Source: Saxidomus purpurata (Eukaryota > Mollusca > Bivalvia > Venerida > Veneridae). Taken from it: a stretch of DNA of 64,000 nt. The stretch is from positions 29,383,618-29,447,617 of the forward strand of contig JAFMSR010000010.1 in assembly GCA_022818135.1 (NCBI GenBank), in the 5' to 3' direction. The position numbers were made by a program, and so were the translations under genes. The notes beneath the pieces were generated by a model that did not search any database, was not told the origin of the DNA, and saw nothing but the letters and a program-made list of their open reading frames with translations. Of the stretch, positions 1-13,406 are shown piece after piece; the first letter of the stretch is position 1, and every line of letters starts with the position of its first letter.

Positions 1-197
1 ATATTTTATAGTGTTGATAATATAATCAAAAACAATACCCGACAGATTACATTTTTCTACTGTACAATATACACATACATGTATTTGTTTGACAGATCTT
101 ACAACAGTTGTTTGAGCAACAATGTTACAATATAACATTTAAAAACTAAATGCCTAGGAAGGTAAAGCATTAACAATTAAAGGGAGACAATAATCAC

Positions 198-698
198 CTG
201 TTCGGGTTCAGAGTTCTCACTGCTGGATCTGCTTCTTGTCTGGATTACCTCCCCTGACTGAGCTTCATTGGTATAACTATCTTCTGCTATTACATCTTTA
301 TCATCATTAAGAACTGGTTCTGAATTTCCAAGTAAATCCCCACTATCTCCTACATTTTCAGACTGTCCACCCATTAAATCTCCACCCATTAAGTCTCCAC
401 CAGCTAAATCCCCACCCCCTAATAAATCCCCACCCCCTAATAAATCCACTTCCTTTTCATGCCCATTAGATAGTCCATCCTCAACATGTCCGTTGGTATT
501 TCCCTCATTTTGCATATATTCATACAGTAAATTTGATGGTTCAGACTTTGTGTCTTTCTGCACAGGTTCATTTGTGAACTCATACAACGGATTGGTGGAG
601 TCACTCGCCATTTTACTTTCAGAGTTAGTAAATTCGTACAGTGGATTTGTGTTTGCTTCAAAATTCACTTTTCCACTGCTACCATTCTCTGGAGTAAT
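198..698 (-). CDS. Second coding exon of an unidentified acidic protein (gene continues off the left edge)
   Basis: Read on the minus strand, this 501-nt exon follows a pyrimidine-rich acceptor (tctctcttttcag) and ends at CAG followed by GTGATT. It starts and ends in phase 0, so it is a symmetric exon of 167 codons. The peptide starts ITPENGSSGKV. It holds two copies of NPLYEFTN and a variant NLLYEYMQN, which are NPxY-like and could bind PTB domains. A run of DLLGGGDLLGGGDLAGGDLMGG-type units resembles clathrin or AP DLL motifs, and the exon closes with an SRSSSENSEPEQ tail. It is rich in Asp, Glu, Asn, Gly and Ser, with no membrane segment or folded domain visible. Because it is symmetric it could be skipped in some isoforms. 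A reticulon-like N-terminus or an endocytic adaptor would fit this composition, but that is a guess. Confidence 0.75.
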
Positions 699-1900
699 CT
701 GAAAAGAGAGAAATAGAATGTGTTAAGTTTGTATATCAAGTAAACACAAGCCAGCTCCCAAACTATCCACACATTCTCACCAGCACTTTCTCCCTGAAAG
801 AATGTATCATAGAAATTCTCAGATTGTTTACATTTTCCTTACATAAACTGACTTCTCTATACAAAGAATTGTGAACCACTTATAAAAAACATGGCAACAT
901 GGTAGACATATCACTTTTTAATATCATATAAATTTCCTCCTAGCTTGCCTTTCCTTGAAGAAAGCCTTGAAATCTGGAGTGTTCATTTATCCCAGATGTC
1001 AAAAGATCAGAACAGCAGCTGTGATAAAAAAATCCTTCAATGTACAAATGTATATGAGATAGATAAATGTATGTAATTGTTACATCAACATATTTTACCA
1101 TAATTAATAGATGAGTAAATTAAAATGACAGGCTCACATAAAATTACTTGCCTACGGTCACTAAATCTTTTTTTTAAGGTTATAGTACTTTGTAACATTT
1201 AATTAATTATTAACAGAAGAGTGTGACCTGACTGTCTCAAAAATAAAGAAGCTGGTCTAAAGTCTGATTCTCCATATTAAATGTTCTAAGCTGCCTCAAG
1301 TCAAATAGATTATACTTGCTGTTTCTCTGGGTTTTAACACCCGTTTGAACCATATTATAGTTACTTTTACAGACGACCATCATACCGGAGAAGAATCAGA
1401 ACTAGAATCCTATCCTTCATAAGAAACTGCCATTTTTCTCACATAATGAAACATGGCAGAGTGAGAGCTCAAACCTATAATGTCCCCTAGACTCTTACCA
1501 CAAGACTCTACTAGCCTTCAGACAGCTGAAGTATTAACTGTACTAGGATGGTCTAAATGCCTTATAAACAACTGGAATAACTTCACACTGTATCAAACAA
1601 TATATTCTCATGCAAGCAGTCAGGCTGCAGACAAATGGTATATGTCAGAGTTTTAATTATATTCCTCCCCACAAGAACTCATGAGTTTTCTACAACTCAT
1701 GAACTGACTATATGAATCATGATCTTATCTCATACCAGATAGAACAACTTTCAGAACATTCACATCTATCTGCCATACTATCTCTGTAAAAATTCTCTAA
1801 GGGCCTGTATTGTATTTCCAGTATCCTATTTTTCTGATCCAAGCTTTTTTTTCTAAATAGAATTTAATTATGTCACTATAATAAGCTATCCAAGTTTTAA

Positions 1901-2460
1901 CTTACACAATTTCACAAACTATCACACTATCACATATTACTGTTACACACTATCACACTTACACACTATCACACTTGTATGTAAATCTATCACACTTGCA
2001 CAATATCACACTTATATGTAACACTATCAAACTTACACACTATCACACTTTTATGTAACATTATCACACTGATATGTAACACTATCACACTGGCCCACTA
2101 TCATACTTTTATGTAACACTTTCACGCTTACACGTATCACATTTATATGTAAATCTATCACACTTTGACAATATCACACTTATATGTAACACTATCAGAC
2201 TTACACACTATCACACTTTTATGTAACACAATCACACTGATATGTAACACTATCACACTGGCCCACTATCATACTTTTATTTAACACTATTATCTTACAC
2301 ACTATCACACTTATATGTAAATCTATCACACTTTCACAATACAATAAAACTTACACACTATCACACTTTTATGTAACACAATCACACTGATATGTAACAC
2401 TATCACACTGGCCCACTATCATACTTTTATTTAACACTATCACACTAACACAATATTACA
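1901..2460. repeat. Degenerate tandem array built on TATCACACT units, with a higher-order period
   Basis: Short units of the form CACTATCACACTTATATGTAA recur throughout. A larger block marked by ACTGGCCCACTATCATACTT recurs near 2091, 2259 and 2409 (spacing about 168 and 150), so several short units have been amplified together. It is non-coding and lies in the minus-strand gene's intron. Confidence 0.85.
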
Positions 2461-2880
2461 TTTTCTCTGTTATAGAGTGTTTATTGGCGTGACAGTGCCA
2501 AAGTTTGGGCCTGAAACAACATAACACTTTTTTAACCTGAAATAATTGTGTGCCAGATCTCTCTAAAGTTACAGACATTCCTAATCTGCAAGGGCTTAAA
2601 AGAACAAGTAAGGTAGCTACAGAAGTTCTTAATGGCTTCTCAGTATGAGTAACCTTGAAACATTCAGAATATTTTACTCATACCACAGCTAATTCTGCAG
2701 TTAAAACATGGGATTGTGTACAGATGTAACTCATATAACCAAATTGTTAATGAGTGAGATAGTAAATGAACAAATGCAATTTATGAGTGTGTGAATGACT
2801 AATGGAAGGATTGAATAAAGGGAGAAAGTAAGGTAATGAAACTATGACAGAGTGCCAAGAGGGCAATGACTGATTTGACC

Positions 2881-2950
2881 AAATGAATGAATGAATGAAT
2901 GAATTACTTAATTAATTAAAAAGATTAATTAAAATTAATTCATAAATAAA
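2881..2950. repeat. GAAT/AATT simple repeats
   Basis: An ATGAATGAATGAATGAATGA run is followed by alternating AATTAATTAA and TTAATTAA segments. It looks like a simple tetranucleotide microsatellite with decayed flanks. Confidence 0.8.
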
Positions 2951-3984
2951 TTAATCAAATAACAAGATGTGAGTGAAACTGGGATGAGGATGTATGTGAG
3001 TGAAAGAGTGACTGAATAGACAACTGACTGAATGACTGGTTGAATGAATAGTGTTAAAACTTGATTATTTCTTCGTCAAATAAATATCAGTGATAATAAA
3101 ATTACCAAATTTTGCCCAAACATGGCAAATACGATCATAAATAGTTGCTCTGTTACAGAAACAAAGGAGACTTATTGCCTCAGGGTAGACAACTAATACT
3201 GTGTTACTGCACCCATGAAAACAATTAGATGACTATCTCTCATTCCTATTTAGATGATGTTGATTGCTTGCAACACTCCAGACTACTCTGCTGAGAATAG
3301 GATTTCTACTATTTATTTTTATTTATTTATCTTTCCTCGTTTATCAGAAAGGTTAATGGATATTTACATGCAGCAGACAGTGCAGATGGTCCAAAAAATA
3401 AGCAAAATTAAATGATAGCATATATGATTAGGGATTGGGGATGTTAGTCACAGAAGGGAAGTGGGGGCGGGGGCACAGGGCTAATGACAACTTCATTACA
3501 TTATTTTAGTATTCTTTAAAATCTCAGACATCATGTGCTCAGAAAATGCCATCCATTATCCATCTAACAAAGAATGAAAAAGAGGAAAGATGATCAGATC
3601 AATGACTTCCTCAATGAAAATGCCTGATGAGAACTAAACTCCTTGTGTCAGAAGTGACACTGTCTGCGCTCTTGACTTATAAACTTACAGCTCCAGCATG
3701 CTGCCCACTGGTGTAAAATAAATGTCTTGAATGTAAGAAATAAGTGTAAATTCTATTATTCTATATCATGAAGCTTGGGTGTGGTTATTCATCATAAAGA
3801 GTTATGTATTTGCACTAGCATTACATAATATAACAGTTAGCTGTTTTAATGACTGTTTCACTATTAAAAGTCTCTCTTGGCTTTTTTGTTTGTAAAGCAA
3901 TGATTTTTTAAATACATATTTACGACATTTTCATTCAAAACTTATCGTGACAAACACTTAACCGTTACGTAGTTTACTTCATAA

Positions 3985-4860
3985 AATGAACTCGTCCATC
4001 GTTCAAGTTGGACAGTACCATTTTATTGTTTAAAAGGGTGTTCAGGTGATTTACTGACTGTACAGCGCACAGTGCAGATCATGATCTGACATGCAGAATG
4101 ATCATGATCTACACGGGTCACAAAGGCTGAATCAGTTGCCGTCAGCAAGGTATTTTTAGGTTCAAAGCCTTTGAGAAAGATACAGAATCTTAATTTCTAC
4201 TTACATGTCCATTCATTGTTACATCCATACTTATTGTAAGACAATATCCGACTAAAATCCACCCGATACCTCAACAAACGATACAAAAATATAATCAATA
4301 TACTATAATATCAGAGATAATATTATATGAATAACATAAATAATAAATGATAAATATGTCATATAGTCCTGTAATTCCAATAACACCAATACAACTGGCA
4401 ATAAATGACTGGCCCTTTCTCTCTGCGTCTGCAACTTTCTACCATAAATGCTGAGTCATGTCTGAGAAAAGTTTTACTTGAATGAATTTCTAGCTGATGA
4501 GTAACCCAAACTCCTAACACAAACAAAACTCAGTCAACTGATCAAGATAATTATGATAATGATCTCTCTGTTATTAATATGCAGACAGAAGCACTGAGCT
4601 GTAAAAAGGGAGATTTTTGCAGATAATGTTTTAGTGAAAACCTGAACCATTGGTTCCTGTATGGAATATTTTTTTCTCTCAATTTTTAGTAACAGTGGCT
4701 GTTGTTAGCCTGTCATGGTTGTTATGTACAGTAAACACATCTATGCAGTCTGATCATGATCTGTGGTCAGAAAGTTTTAATGGGCTATCACTTTGAACAA
4801 ACATTTATAATGGTATAAGTTCCAAATTGAAAGATGGACAAATCCATTTTTGAAATTTAG
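3985..4860. mobile_element. Non-autonomous DNA element with long terminal inverted repeats containing GATCATGATC
   Basis: The left end reads GTCCATCGTTCAAGTTGGAC, then CAGTACCATT, GGGTGTTCAGG and CAGATCATGATCTGAC. The right end, reverse-complemented, gives the same series (GTCCATCTTTCAATTTGGA, TACCATT, then CAGATCATGATCAGAC). Arms of roughly 100 bp flank about 650 bp with no open frame, as expected for a MITE-like element. A relative lies at about 17.93-18.63 kb and a one-ended copy near 61.75 kb. Confidence 0.65.
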
Positions 4861-5249
4861 CAAGGTAATTAAGGGTTTAAAAGATATGAAAAAATGTTGT
4901 ATTTTTTATCTTCCGTTGTTTCTCTAAGTTAAAAGATATTCATATATTCATTCTATACAGAAAAGTGGTCCATTCCCATGGGAAACAGACCTTAATAAGA
5001 GTTCAATAAAATCTTGACAAAAGTAAACTGCCAAAAAAAAAAAAATTTTACTACAATACCTAACAATCACACTTTACAGTAAATTAAAATGAAATACAAA
5101 TGATTCAATCAGCCGTATCTTTCATTTACTCAACTACCTGAGGTCATTTCCTATCAGCTTGTAACAACTTCATAATCTTAGTCAAGACTTTGCAAATCAA
5201 ATAAATCAGAACTTCTACTCATTCATAAGCAATCTGTACTATGTTTCCA

Positions 5250-5495
5250 GGGGTCGTATTCCAGTAGCATCTTAAGTGATTTCTTAAGTATTTTAACTTA
5301 AGTCCAAAAATTTTAATTATTTATTCTCTCAAAAGCATGTTGTGTGAATTTCATCCCATTTTAGAAAATGGTCTGAAAGTTTAATAAATGTTCACATGCT
5401 GCAATGCACTTTACTTTTTTAAATTATGTTCTTAGAAATTGTTTTTTAAGGAAAATCTTAAGATTTGACTTAAGATGCTACTGGAATATGGCCCC
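5250..5495. mobile_element. Palindromic MITE, terminus GGGGTCGTATTCCAGTAGCA
   Basis: The first 28 bases (GGGGTCGTATTCCAGTAGCA then TCTTAAGT) match the reverse complement of the last 28 with two mismatches. The inner parts are also partly palindromic (CTTAAG-rich). It has no coding capacity. A second copy in this window lies at 58042-58305. Confidence 0.85.
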
Positions 5496-7613
5496 AGGTC
5501 ACCCTATTATCAAAATTGGCAGTTAATCTACAACAATTATTACTAAGAACTCCTGAAACACTCCTACCAGACAGCGCCACTGCATTATTGATCAAGCTTG
5601 CTACTATCTCTTAATTTAACAGACAAAAAAAAATCTGAAAAAAAACCCCTCAAAACACAGATTTTCAAAATAAAATAACAAACACTGCTACTTTTAATAA
5701 TTAACAGTAAATTACTTCCATTTAAAAATACCATTGAGAATATTTCACCTTTAAATCGCAGTTATTTTAAGCCACACTTTATCCAATATAATAGCCTAAT
5801 GCACTCAGTTTTAGCTCGTCAAAATATGCATCCGATATGCCGATTGCACAAAATTCATAACAAAGAAACCAGACTCTCTAGCATATGTTTTAAGTTAAAA
5901 AAAAAAATTCCCTGGGAATGCACTTTTCCAATCCTTAGAGAGATTGTGGTGAAATGACTCATGATTCGCTATAAAAATAACATTTTCTCTGCGGTACACA
6001 CTATCAGTCTATCCCTGTAACATATATACAGTACAACCCTTCTGTATATCACATAGATAAAAATTTACCATGATTTCAGATTGAACGGCTTTCTCTTTTC
6101 AAACGTCTTTCACATGCCCGAAATGTTTTACATTGTTGCGATTTTAATGTACAAATTTATATTGTACTGAATGAAAAGGTAAAATTTGGTTTTTCTCACA
6201 TTTGACAGTTTATAGTCGGGGTGGATCTTGTTTTCTTTGTGAACACATATTGATTAGGTAAGACACTGAGATCGAGCAGGTTAGTCTACAGTCTGACTGC
6301 TAATTTAATAGCTATAATGTATTCAACGAAGTTAGGGACTTTTCGCCGGCAACAGAGGAAAAACACATGCAATTTTGTTGGCTGAAAAAGCATTAAATGA
6401 TTTCTGAAATGAGTTTGTAAACAAATTTGCAGATGACTGCTCATAATGAAAAAGTTTTATGTGAAATTATAACACAATAACCATCTGTCAGGTTTACAAT
6501 TACATCAACTGCACAGCAAAAACAATGTCCCTTCTCAGAATTCATACAGAGCCTAACTCAATAGGCAAATCATTTCAGTTTAATTTGTGCATTGGCCCAA
6601 ACACAACTGTCATTACAATTTTTTTTTCTTCAAAGCATGGCTGTCAATTATTATTAATGAAAAACACAGTCTGTTCACAAAATAAGTAGAAGAGTACTAA
6701 GTGACTAAGTTTTCTACCACTGATAGAACAGTCACTGTGAGTAACAAGTCACTGATTAAAGTTGGCACATTCAATGTACCAGTATATATACTTTGGGATA
6801 GAGCACTTTCTTCAACTGGGAGTGACATAATGCAACTTCTTTTTCTTTGGTTCTAATGTCTGCTTCAAATATTTTCAGCTATAAATACCTAACTATCCTG
6901 AGGCCCCGCACAAGACTTCCAGGAAATTGCCAGTCAGGATGTTGCCAAGAGTTCAAACTCATGACCCTAAATCAGTGACAAACATAGTGACCATAACCAC
7001 TTGAAGCAGGTCATGTTTCTTTTAAAGGTCATGCATGATATCATTTGAATATTTCTAGGAAAATTTGAGCAGGTAGAAGGAAATAGGACTGCAGTACCTC
7101 AGAAATGACTTTTTGAGAAACTTCTATTATTAGTTTCTAATAAAATTTCAAACAGGGAAACCACGTCCATTCAAAAAATCACATCACAACAGAGAACAAA
7201 AAATAATAATTCATTACAGCCTAACCTATGCTTTAGCCAGAGCTTTTTGTTACTGCCTAACCTATGTTGTATCTAATGGATTTGCATGTTACAACTGATA
7301 ACTGCATCTGAAACCAAGCAGCTGCTGATGAGTGCACTCAAACTGACATCCACACCTTTGAAAGTAAAAGATAAGGTACTGTAAACTGAGGGGGGTCTTC
7401 GCAAGTTCACCAAGGGAGAAATCCCAGGTTGGGGGGACTTATGGATAAATAATCTAAACAACAACTGTAAACTGGTGAAAATCTTATCTAAGAAAACCAG
7501 TGGATTGTGCAAGAACTTGTCATTTGCAGTCAGCATTGTTGACTATAAACTAGATCCCCACGGTCAACATGCCACGCTCCCTAACTGTTGTAGACTAAAA
7601 AGAACAACCCACC

Positions 7614-7907
7614 ATGCACCATGACAGTCCCAAGTCCATTCAAAATTTCCAATACATGAGGAGTTACATCTCCCTGTCAAGGTCTCGAGTATCCATTTCT
7701 TATGTGACCTTGACCTTTGAGCTACACTATCCCATTGTGGTGATCAACTGTGCCAAGTCATTTTATAGGGAAGTTAATTACAGCCTCAACAAGTTCTCAT
7801 CATTCCATTTTCTACCTTTAATCTCAATGACCTTGACCTTTGAGCTACGAAACTGGGTCTTGTGCATGACACGCCATTTATCCCACTGTGGTGAAAAACT
7901 TACTTAA
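7614..7907. repeat. Interspersed repeat with two TGACCTTGACCTTTGAGCTA blocks
   Basis: The phrase TGACCTTGACCTTTGAGCTA occurs near 7704 and again near 7829, each followed by a CCCA(C/T)TGTGGTGA stretch. It reads as two diverged units of a tandem repeat rather than a gene; the open frame over it has no recognisable domain. Confidence 0.5.
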
Positions 7908-9137
7908 GTCATCTCAAAATACTTCAATGCATAAGGAAGTTAAAGCCCAGACAACTGCTCATTCAGACTCAATAACACACAGACACAAAATAGTCCTGCT
8001 CATACAACGTCAATGTGACAGTTATGTAGAGCCACCACCAGTAATGTTTTACAAATTTAATTACTGTTTAAAGCAGCCACATGCTTACAATGACAATTTT
8101 TTATTTCCTTTGACTGGATTCTAAACACAGGTTTGACTATACCCAGGCTTAATAACACAGTAAAATTGATTTGAAATGTCAAAATTTAACATGACACAGT
8201 TTTGTAAAACATAGGCTAAAACATTCCCAAGTCATATATGGAGCATGTGTCACCTGCTTTCACCACAATACCACAACATATTAGGCAACAATTATAGGCA
8301 GTAAAGTTTTACATATCTGCTGTGAAACATTAGCATCAAAATAATTAATTGCTTTTAGTTTAAAATGTGGTAAATTCTTCAAGTGTAAAGTCAGAACCAC
8401 TGACCTTCTTGGTATTCTCTGTCCTTGTAATAAGTGACTGGTAGTATAAGTTTCTTTGATACAAAAATTCAAGCTCCATGGGGGACTGGTATCATTTCTA
8501 CTTGTTAATGAAACTGCGGGTTTGAGTTTCAACATTGAGTTATTTAACGCTTTTAATGACTAAACTTAGTACATCATTATTATCTACCTTGAAGATGCTG
8601 CAAGACAACAATGATGCTGACCTGTTTCTGTAGTTCACCCAGAGCCCAGCTCAGATGAGCTAACATTTATTTAAACCTCTTAATGATTATGCAATACTGT
8701 TTGCCAAGCAAAAAAATATGGCAACATTCTTATGCAAATATAATCTTATTCTGAATATATCATTTTATACAAGGTATACAGTAACAGACATCTGGTCTGA
8801 GGCTTTAAGTTTATACTTGATGGATTTAGGGTTCTATTAGCTTTTTGTCCCTTTTTTTGTTATGAGAATTTTAAGACTCAATATCACATATGAAGGAAAA
8901 GCCTTTTGACTTGTTTACATAACTATTATTTTTGTACTTTAAAATTGATATCAGAAGTAAATAATTAAATCGGGACAAAATAGTCAATTTTTTTCGATTG
9001 TGGGTGTACCACAAAAAGGCCTGCCACGGCTGGCTGTTGGCTGTGGCTGTCGATTTACCAGTCTGTGTTGTTTTTTTAGACAAGTTTATTTGATTAATAT
9101 CGTCCTGTCCTTGGTTGTTGTGAAGCACAAATGCATT

Positions 9138-11575
9138 TTTACCCATGAGTCAACCACAATCACTATGTCGCAGGAAAAGGAAGCCTCAAATAATAAGTGA
9201 TGGTATCTATATGGTTCTGCACACGTAACTTGAAATATTCTCACAATTAATTCTGCTCATACTGGTCGTTTTTACTTTAAAATGCTGTAAAATTGTCTCT
9301 TATAATACAGTACATGCAAATTATATAAGAATGTCAAATCTAAAGACATGCAATTTGTTATAAAGTGTCAAAATATCCCACTTAAACAATATTCAAGCAC
9401 ATCTTAATGATCAATGAAAGAAATAATCGAAACGTGCACAACTACTTGCAACGGAATGAAATCGCTTGTCAAAACCAAATGATCTGTCCTTGAAGGTCTG
9501 AGTCAGCAACAACCGATTCCTGTCTGGGATATTTAAGGACGGTGCAGAAACATTCAGGTTGACTTGTTTATATCCTACCATTAGTAAATGCAAGAAATGT
9601 CTCAAGACGGCAAGCTCAACTAGTCAAACCATTTAACTCAGTTTTATCAAATTCGAGTATTCATTTGATCCTGGCATGTTCTCTTATTTTATGGTTGTAA
9701 TTTCACATCAATCTTTGAGAATTTGCAATAAATTTAATCAAGAGTTATGTTACTTATTCCTCACTTACAAGTTATGCTATATCACTTTGATCAGTTATTA
9801 CTGAGTCACTGCAATATGGCATGCTCAACTAGTCAAACCAGTTTACTCAGTTTTATTAAAAACGATATTCATTTGATCAGGGCTCGATCTACCCTTATTT
9901 TATGGGTGTAATTTCACATCAATCTTTGTGAGTTTGCAATAAATTTACTCAACAGTTATGTTACTTAATTTCCAAGTACAAGTTACGTTATATCACTTTG
10001 ATCAGTTATAACTGAGCCACTGCATTACTGTAGATCGTGCTCAAACTTTCATAAAAATTTTGTCATAACAAGGGACATAATTTGCAAAAACTTCAGTCAA
10101 GAGTAGTGTAACTTGACTGTTCAATACACTATGAACGTTAAAAGTGATTCAGTTTGCATAACTAGATAATTTTTTTTGTACCTTAACAATATAAACCAGA
10201 TCTCAATCAGACCCTAGATAGTAAAAAACATCATCTGCAGTCCTGTATCCCAAGGACTTAATTTATGCAAGATCTTTGACTAACGATTTAACTGTGTTTT
10301 AATTGACAATTAATTTCCTAATATTGCTTACTTAGTTATTGTTAATCTTATATTCCTTTTCTCCTACCCATGAGTTAACCACTCCTATGTCGCAAAAAGC
10401 AAGCCTTAATTAAATAAAGTTCATGTATCATTTATGGTTATGCAAACGTAACCTTGAAAATCCTCACTTTAATTCTGCTCATACTGGTCGTTTTTACTTT
10501 AAAATGCTGTAAAATTGTCTCTTATAATACAGTACATGCAAATTATATAAGAATGTCAAATCTAAAGACATGCAATTTGTTATAAAGTGTCAAAATATCC
10601 CACTTATACAATATTCAAGCACATCTTAATGATCAATGAAAGAAATAATCGAAACGTGCACAACTACTTGCAACGGAAAAGGAAATCGCTTGTCAAAACC
10701 AAATGATCTGTCCTTGAAGTCTGAGTCAGCAACAACCGATTCCTGTCTGGGATATTTAAACGGTGCAGAAAATTCAGGTTGACTTGTTTATATCCTACGA
10801 AGTAAATGCAAGAGCTGTCTCAAGACGGCAAGCTCAACTAGTCAAACCATTTAACTCAGTTTTATCAAATTCGATATTCATTTGATCCGGGCTCTACCCT
10901 TATTTTATGGTTGTAATTTCACATCAATCTTTGAGAATTTGCAATAAATTTAATCAAGAGTTATGTTACTTGATTTCCCCACATACAAGTTACGCTATAT
11001 CACTTTGATCAGTTATTACTGAGTCACTGCAATATGGCATGCTCAACTAGTCAAACCAGTTTACTCAGTTTTATTAAAAACGATATTCATTTGATCAGGG
11101 CTCTACCCTTATTTTATGGGTGTAATTTCACATCAATCTTTGAGAGTTTGCAATAAATTTACTCAAGAGTTATGTTACTTAATTTCCAAGTACAAGTTAC
11201 GTTATATCACTTTGATCAGTTATAACTGAGCCACTGCATTACTGTAGATCGTGCTCAAACTTTCATCAAAATTTTGTCATAACAAGGGACATAATTTGCA
11301 AAAACTTCAGTCAAGAGTAGTGTAACTTGACTGTTCAATACACTGTGAACGTTAAAAGTGATTCAGTTTGCATAACAGATAATTTTTGTTGTACCCTAAC
11401 TATATAAACCAGATCTCAAGCAGAGCTTAGAGTGAGAAAAAAACATCATCTGCAGTCCTGTATCCCCACGACATTAATTTATGCAAGATCTTTGAATAAA
11501 CTATTTAACTGAGCTTTAACTGAAATTAATTTCCCAAATGCTTATTTATTTATTCTTAATCTTATCTTACCTTTT
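9138..11575. repeat. Direct tandem duplication of a roughly 1.22-kb block
   Basis: TTCTGCTCATACTGGTCGTT and about 1.2 kb after it recur at an offset of 1222 (9251 and 10473) with few differences. Copy 1 is about 9138-10365 and copy 2 about 10366-11575; both begin near ACCCATGAGT(C/T)AACCAC. Inside each copy a shorter block beginning GCTCAACTAGTCAAACCA is itself duplicated with a period of about 210 bp. No coding frame is conserved across the copies. Confidence 0.88.
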
Positions 11576-12167
11576 CTCCTACACCGGAAGATTAAAATCT
11601 CCTATTCAAAAATCCACATTAATTTTTTTTCAAAGTTTTCATATATTCAATTTAAGGTTGAATGCAAATAATGTCCTTCAAACCATCACTTTAATTTCGA
11701 GGTCAGAGCTTTAATTTCTGTTTATCAAGAAATCCTCTTCAAAAGGTGTTTACTTACCCATCTACCCCAACCTAAACAGCAGTAGTCATAAAACCTTATA
11801 AATTATGACCACTCTTCCATTCTACTGTACATACACCTTTAAATTTTTATCTACATGTGGTAGGTAGAATACAATAAAATTACTGTATTTGCCTAAGTTT
11901 GGTACAACTTTTGTGAGGGACTTTCATACAAACAAAGATTTGTTTATACCACCCATCTCAAATTCTGTCCTCTGTAAGTTCAGTGGTAGTCTTCATCTTT
12001 TCCTTTGATTAATGTCAGTCAGGAAATGTAGTGAGCCTGCTCGAGAAGAATGTAGCAATTAGCTTGTGACAGCAGAATGATAAGCCTACAAGAGCAAGAT
12101 GTAGAAAGGTCAAGAGCAGCATAATTATTATGTGAGCAGAATGTATAAAGAGCAGACTGAAAACCTG

Positions 12168-12857
12168 CAAGAGCAAAATGTAGCAGGTCTGCAAGAGCAT
12201 AATTTTGCAAGTATTTGCGAGCACAATGTAGCAGGTCTGCAAGAGCATAATTTTGCAAGTATTTGCGAGCACAATGTAGCAGGTCTGCAAGAGCATAATT
12301 TTGCAAGTATTTGCGAGCACAATGTAGCAGGTCTGCAAGAGCATAATTTTGCAAGTATTTGCGAGCACAATGTAGCAGGTCTGCAAGAGCATAATTTTGC
12401 AAGTATTTGCGAGCACAATGTACCAGGCCTGCAAGAGCATAATTTTGCAAGTATTTGCGAGCACAATGTAGCAGGTCTGCAAGAGCATAATTTTGCAAGT
12501 ATTTGCGAGCACAATGTAGCAGGTCTGCAAGAGCATAATTTTGCAAGTACACAATGTAGCAGGTCTGCAAGAGCATAATTTTGCAAGTATTTGCGAGCAC
12601 AATGTAGCAGGCCTGCAAGAGCATAATTTTGCAAGCATGAAAGAGCACAATGTAGCAGGCCTGCAAGAGCATAATTTTGCAAGCATGTAAGATGTAGCAG
12701 GCCTGCAAGATCATAATTTTGCAAGCATTTTAGAGCACAATGTAGCAGGCCTGCAAGAGCATAATTTTGCAAGCATTTTAGAGCACAATGTAGCAGGCCT
12801 GCAAGAGCATAATTTTGCAAGCATTTTAGAGCACAATGTAGCAGGTCTGCAAGAATG
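12168..12857. repeat. 48-bp minisatellite, about 15 units
   Basis: The unit GCAGGTCTGCAAGAGCATAA followed by TTTTGCAAGTATTTGCGAGC and ACAATGTA repeats every 48 bp. The middle copies are nearly identical; those from about 12600 on are more diverged, with GCAAGCATTTTAGAGC replacing GCAAGTATTTGCGAGC. One copy near 12540 lacks about 9 bp. Because 48 is divisible by three, long frames stay open on both strands, but there is no start context, splice site or codon bias supporting translation. Confidence 0.95.
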
Positions 12858-13385
12858 CATTAGCCTGAAGAGAACAGAATTTTACAAGCTTTTGAAAGCA
12901 AAATGTAGCAAGACTGCAACAGCAAAATGATGACAAATATAGAAAGTATATAAGAATAGAATGCAGAAAGCTTGTGAAAACAGAGTGTTGCAACCAGGTG
13001 TGCACTAGAGCAAGTATGATATTTTTTAACATACATCAATGTATAAGAACCATTATACAAAATGTCTCCAAGATAGGCCTAATGCTTGACCAGTCATGTT
13101 TTACAAGATTTAATAATAGCTGCTGTTACAGATGCCCAGTTATGAAAACATTCACCATAAGTAATTTTTTATCAAAACCCAAAAAAATGTAACAAATCTG
13201 TCAAAAGATTTTTTTTAAATGGATTCATATTATATTCTGTATTAAATTAACATATTTATGAATGAAAACAAATTTCTTTTTTTCATGAGGAGGTCAAAGT
13301 TCTAGTGTTATGTTTATCACTGCGAGATACACATCTATAAATCTTTCTGAACTATCTACCATAAAATCCATGTACAACTTATTTC

Positions 13386-13406
13386 ACCCCCCCCCCTCCC
13401 TCCCCA
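13386..13406. repeat. C-rich simple tract
   Basis: A run of ten C is followed by TCCCTCCCC. The minus strand has G runs able to form a G-quadruplex. Confidence 0.7.

Noticed and set aside
12015..12820. Overlapping open frames of 148-231 codons over the 48-bp repeat
   Set aside because: They exist only because the repeat period is a multiple of three without stops. Several frames on both strands are equally open, and there is no splice or start evidence.
12168..12857. CRISPR-like regular repeats here and at 25.2 and 60.6 kb
   Set aside because: Units are contiguous with no unique spacers, and the genome is clearly eukaryotic. These are minisatellites.
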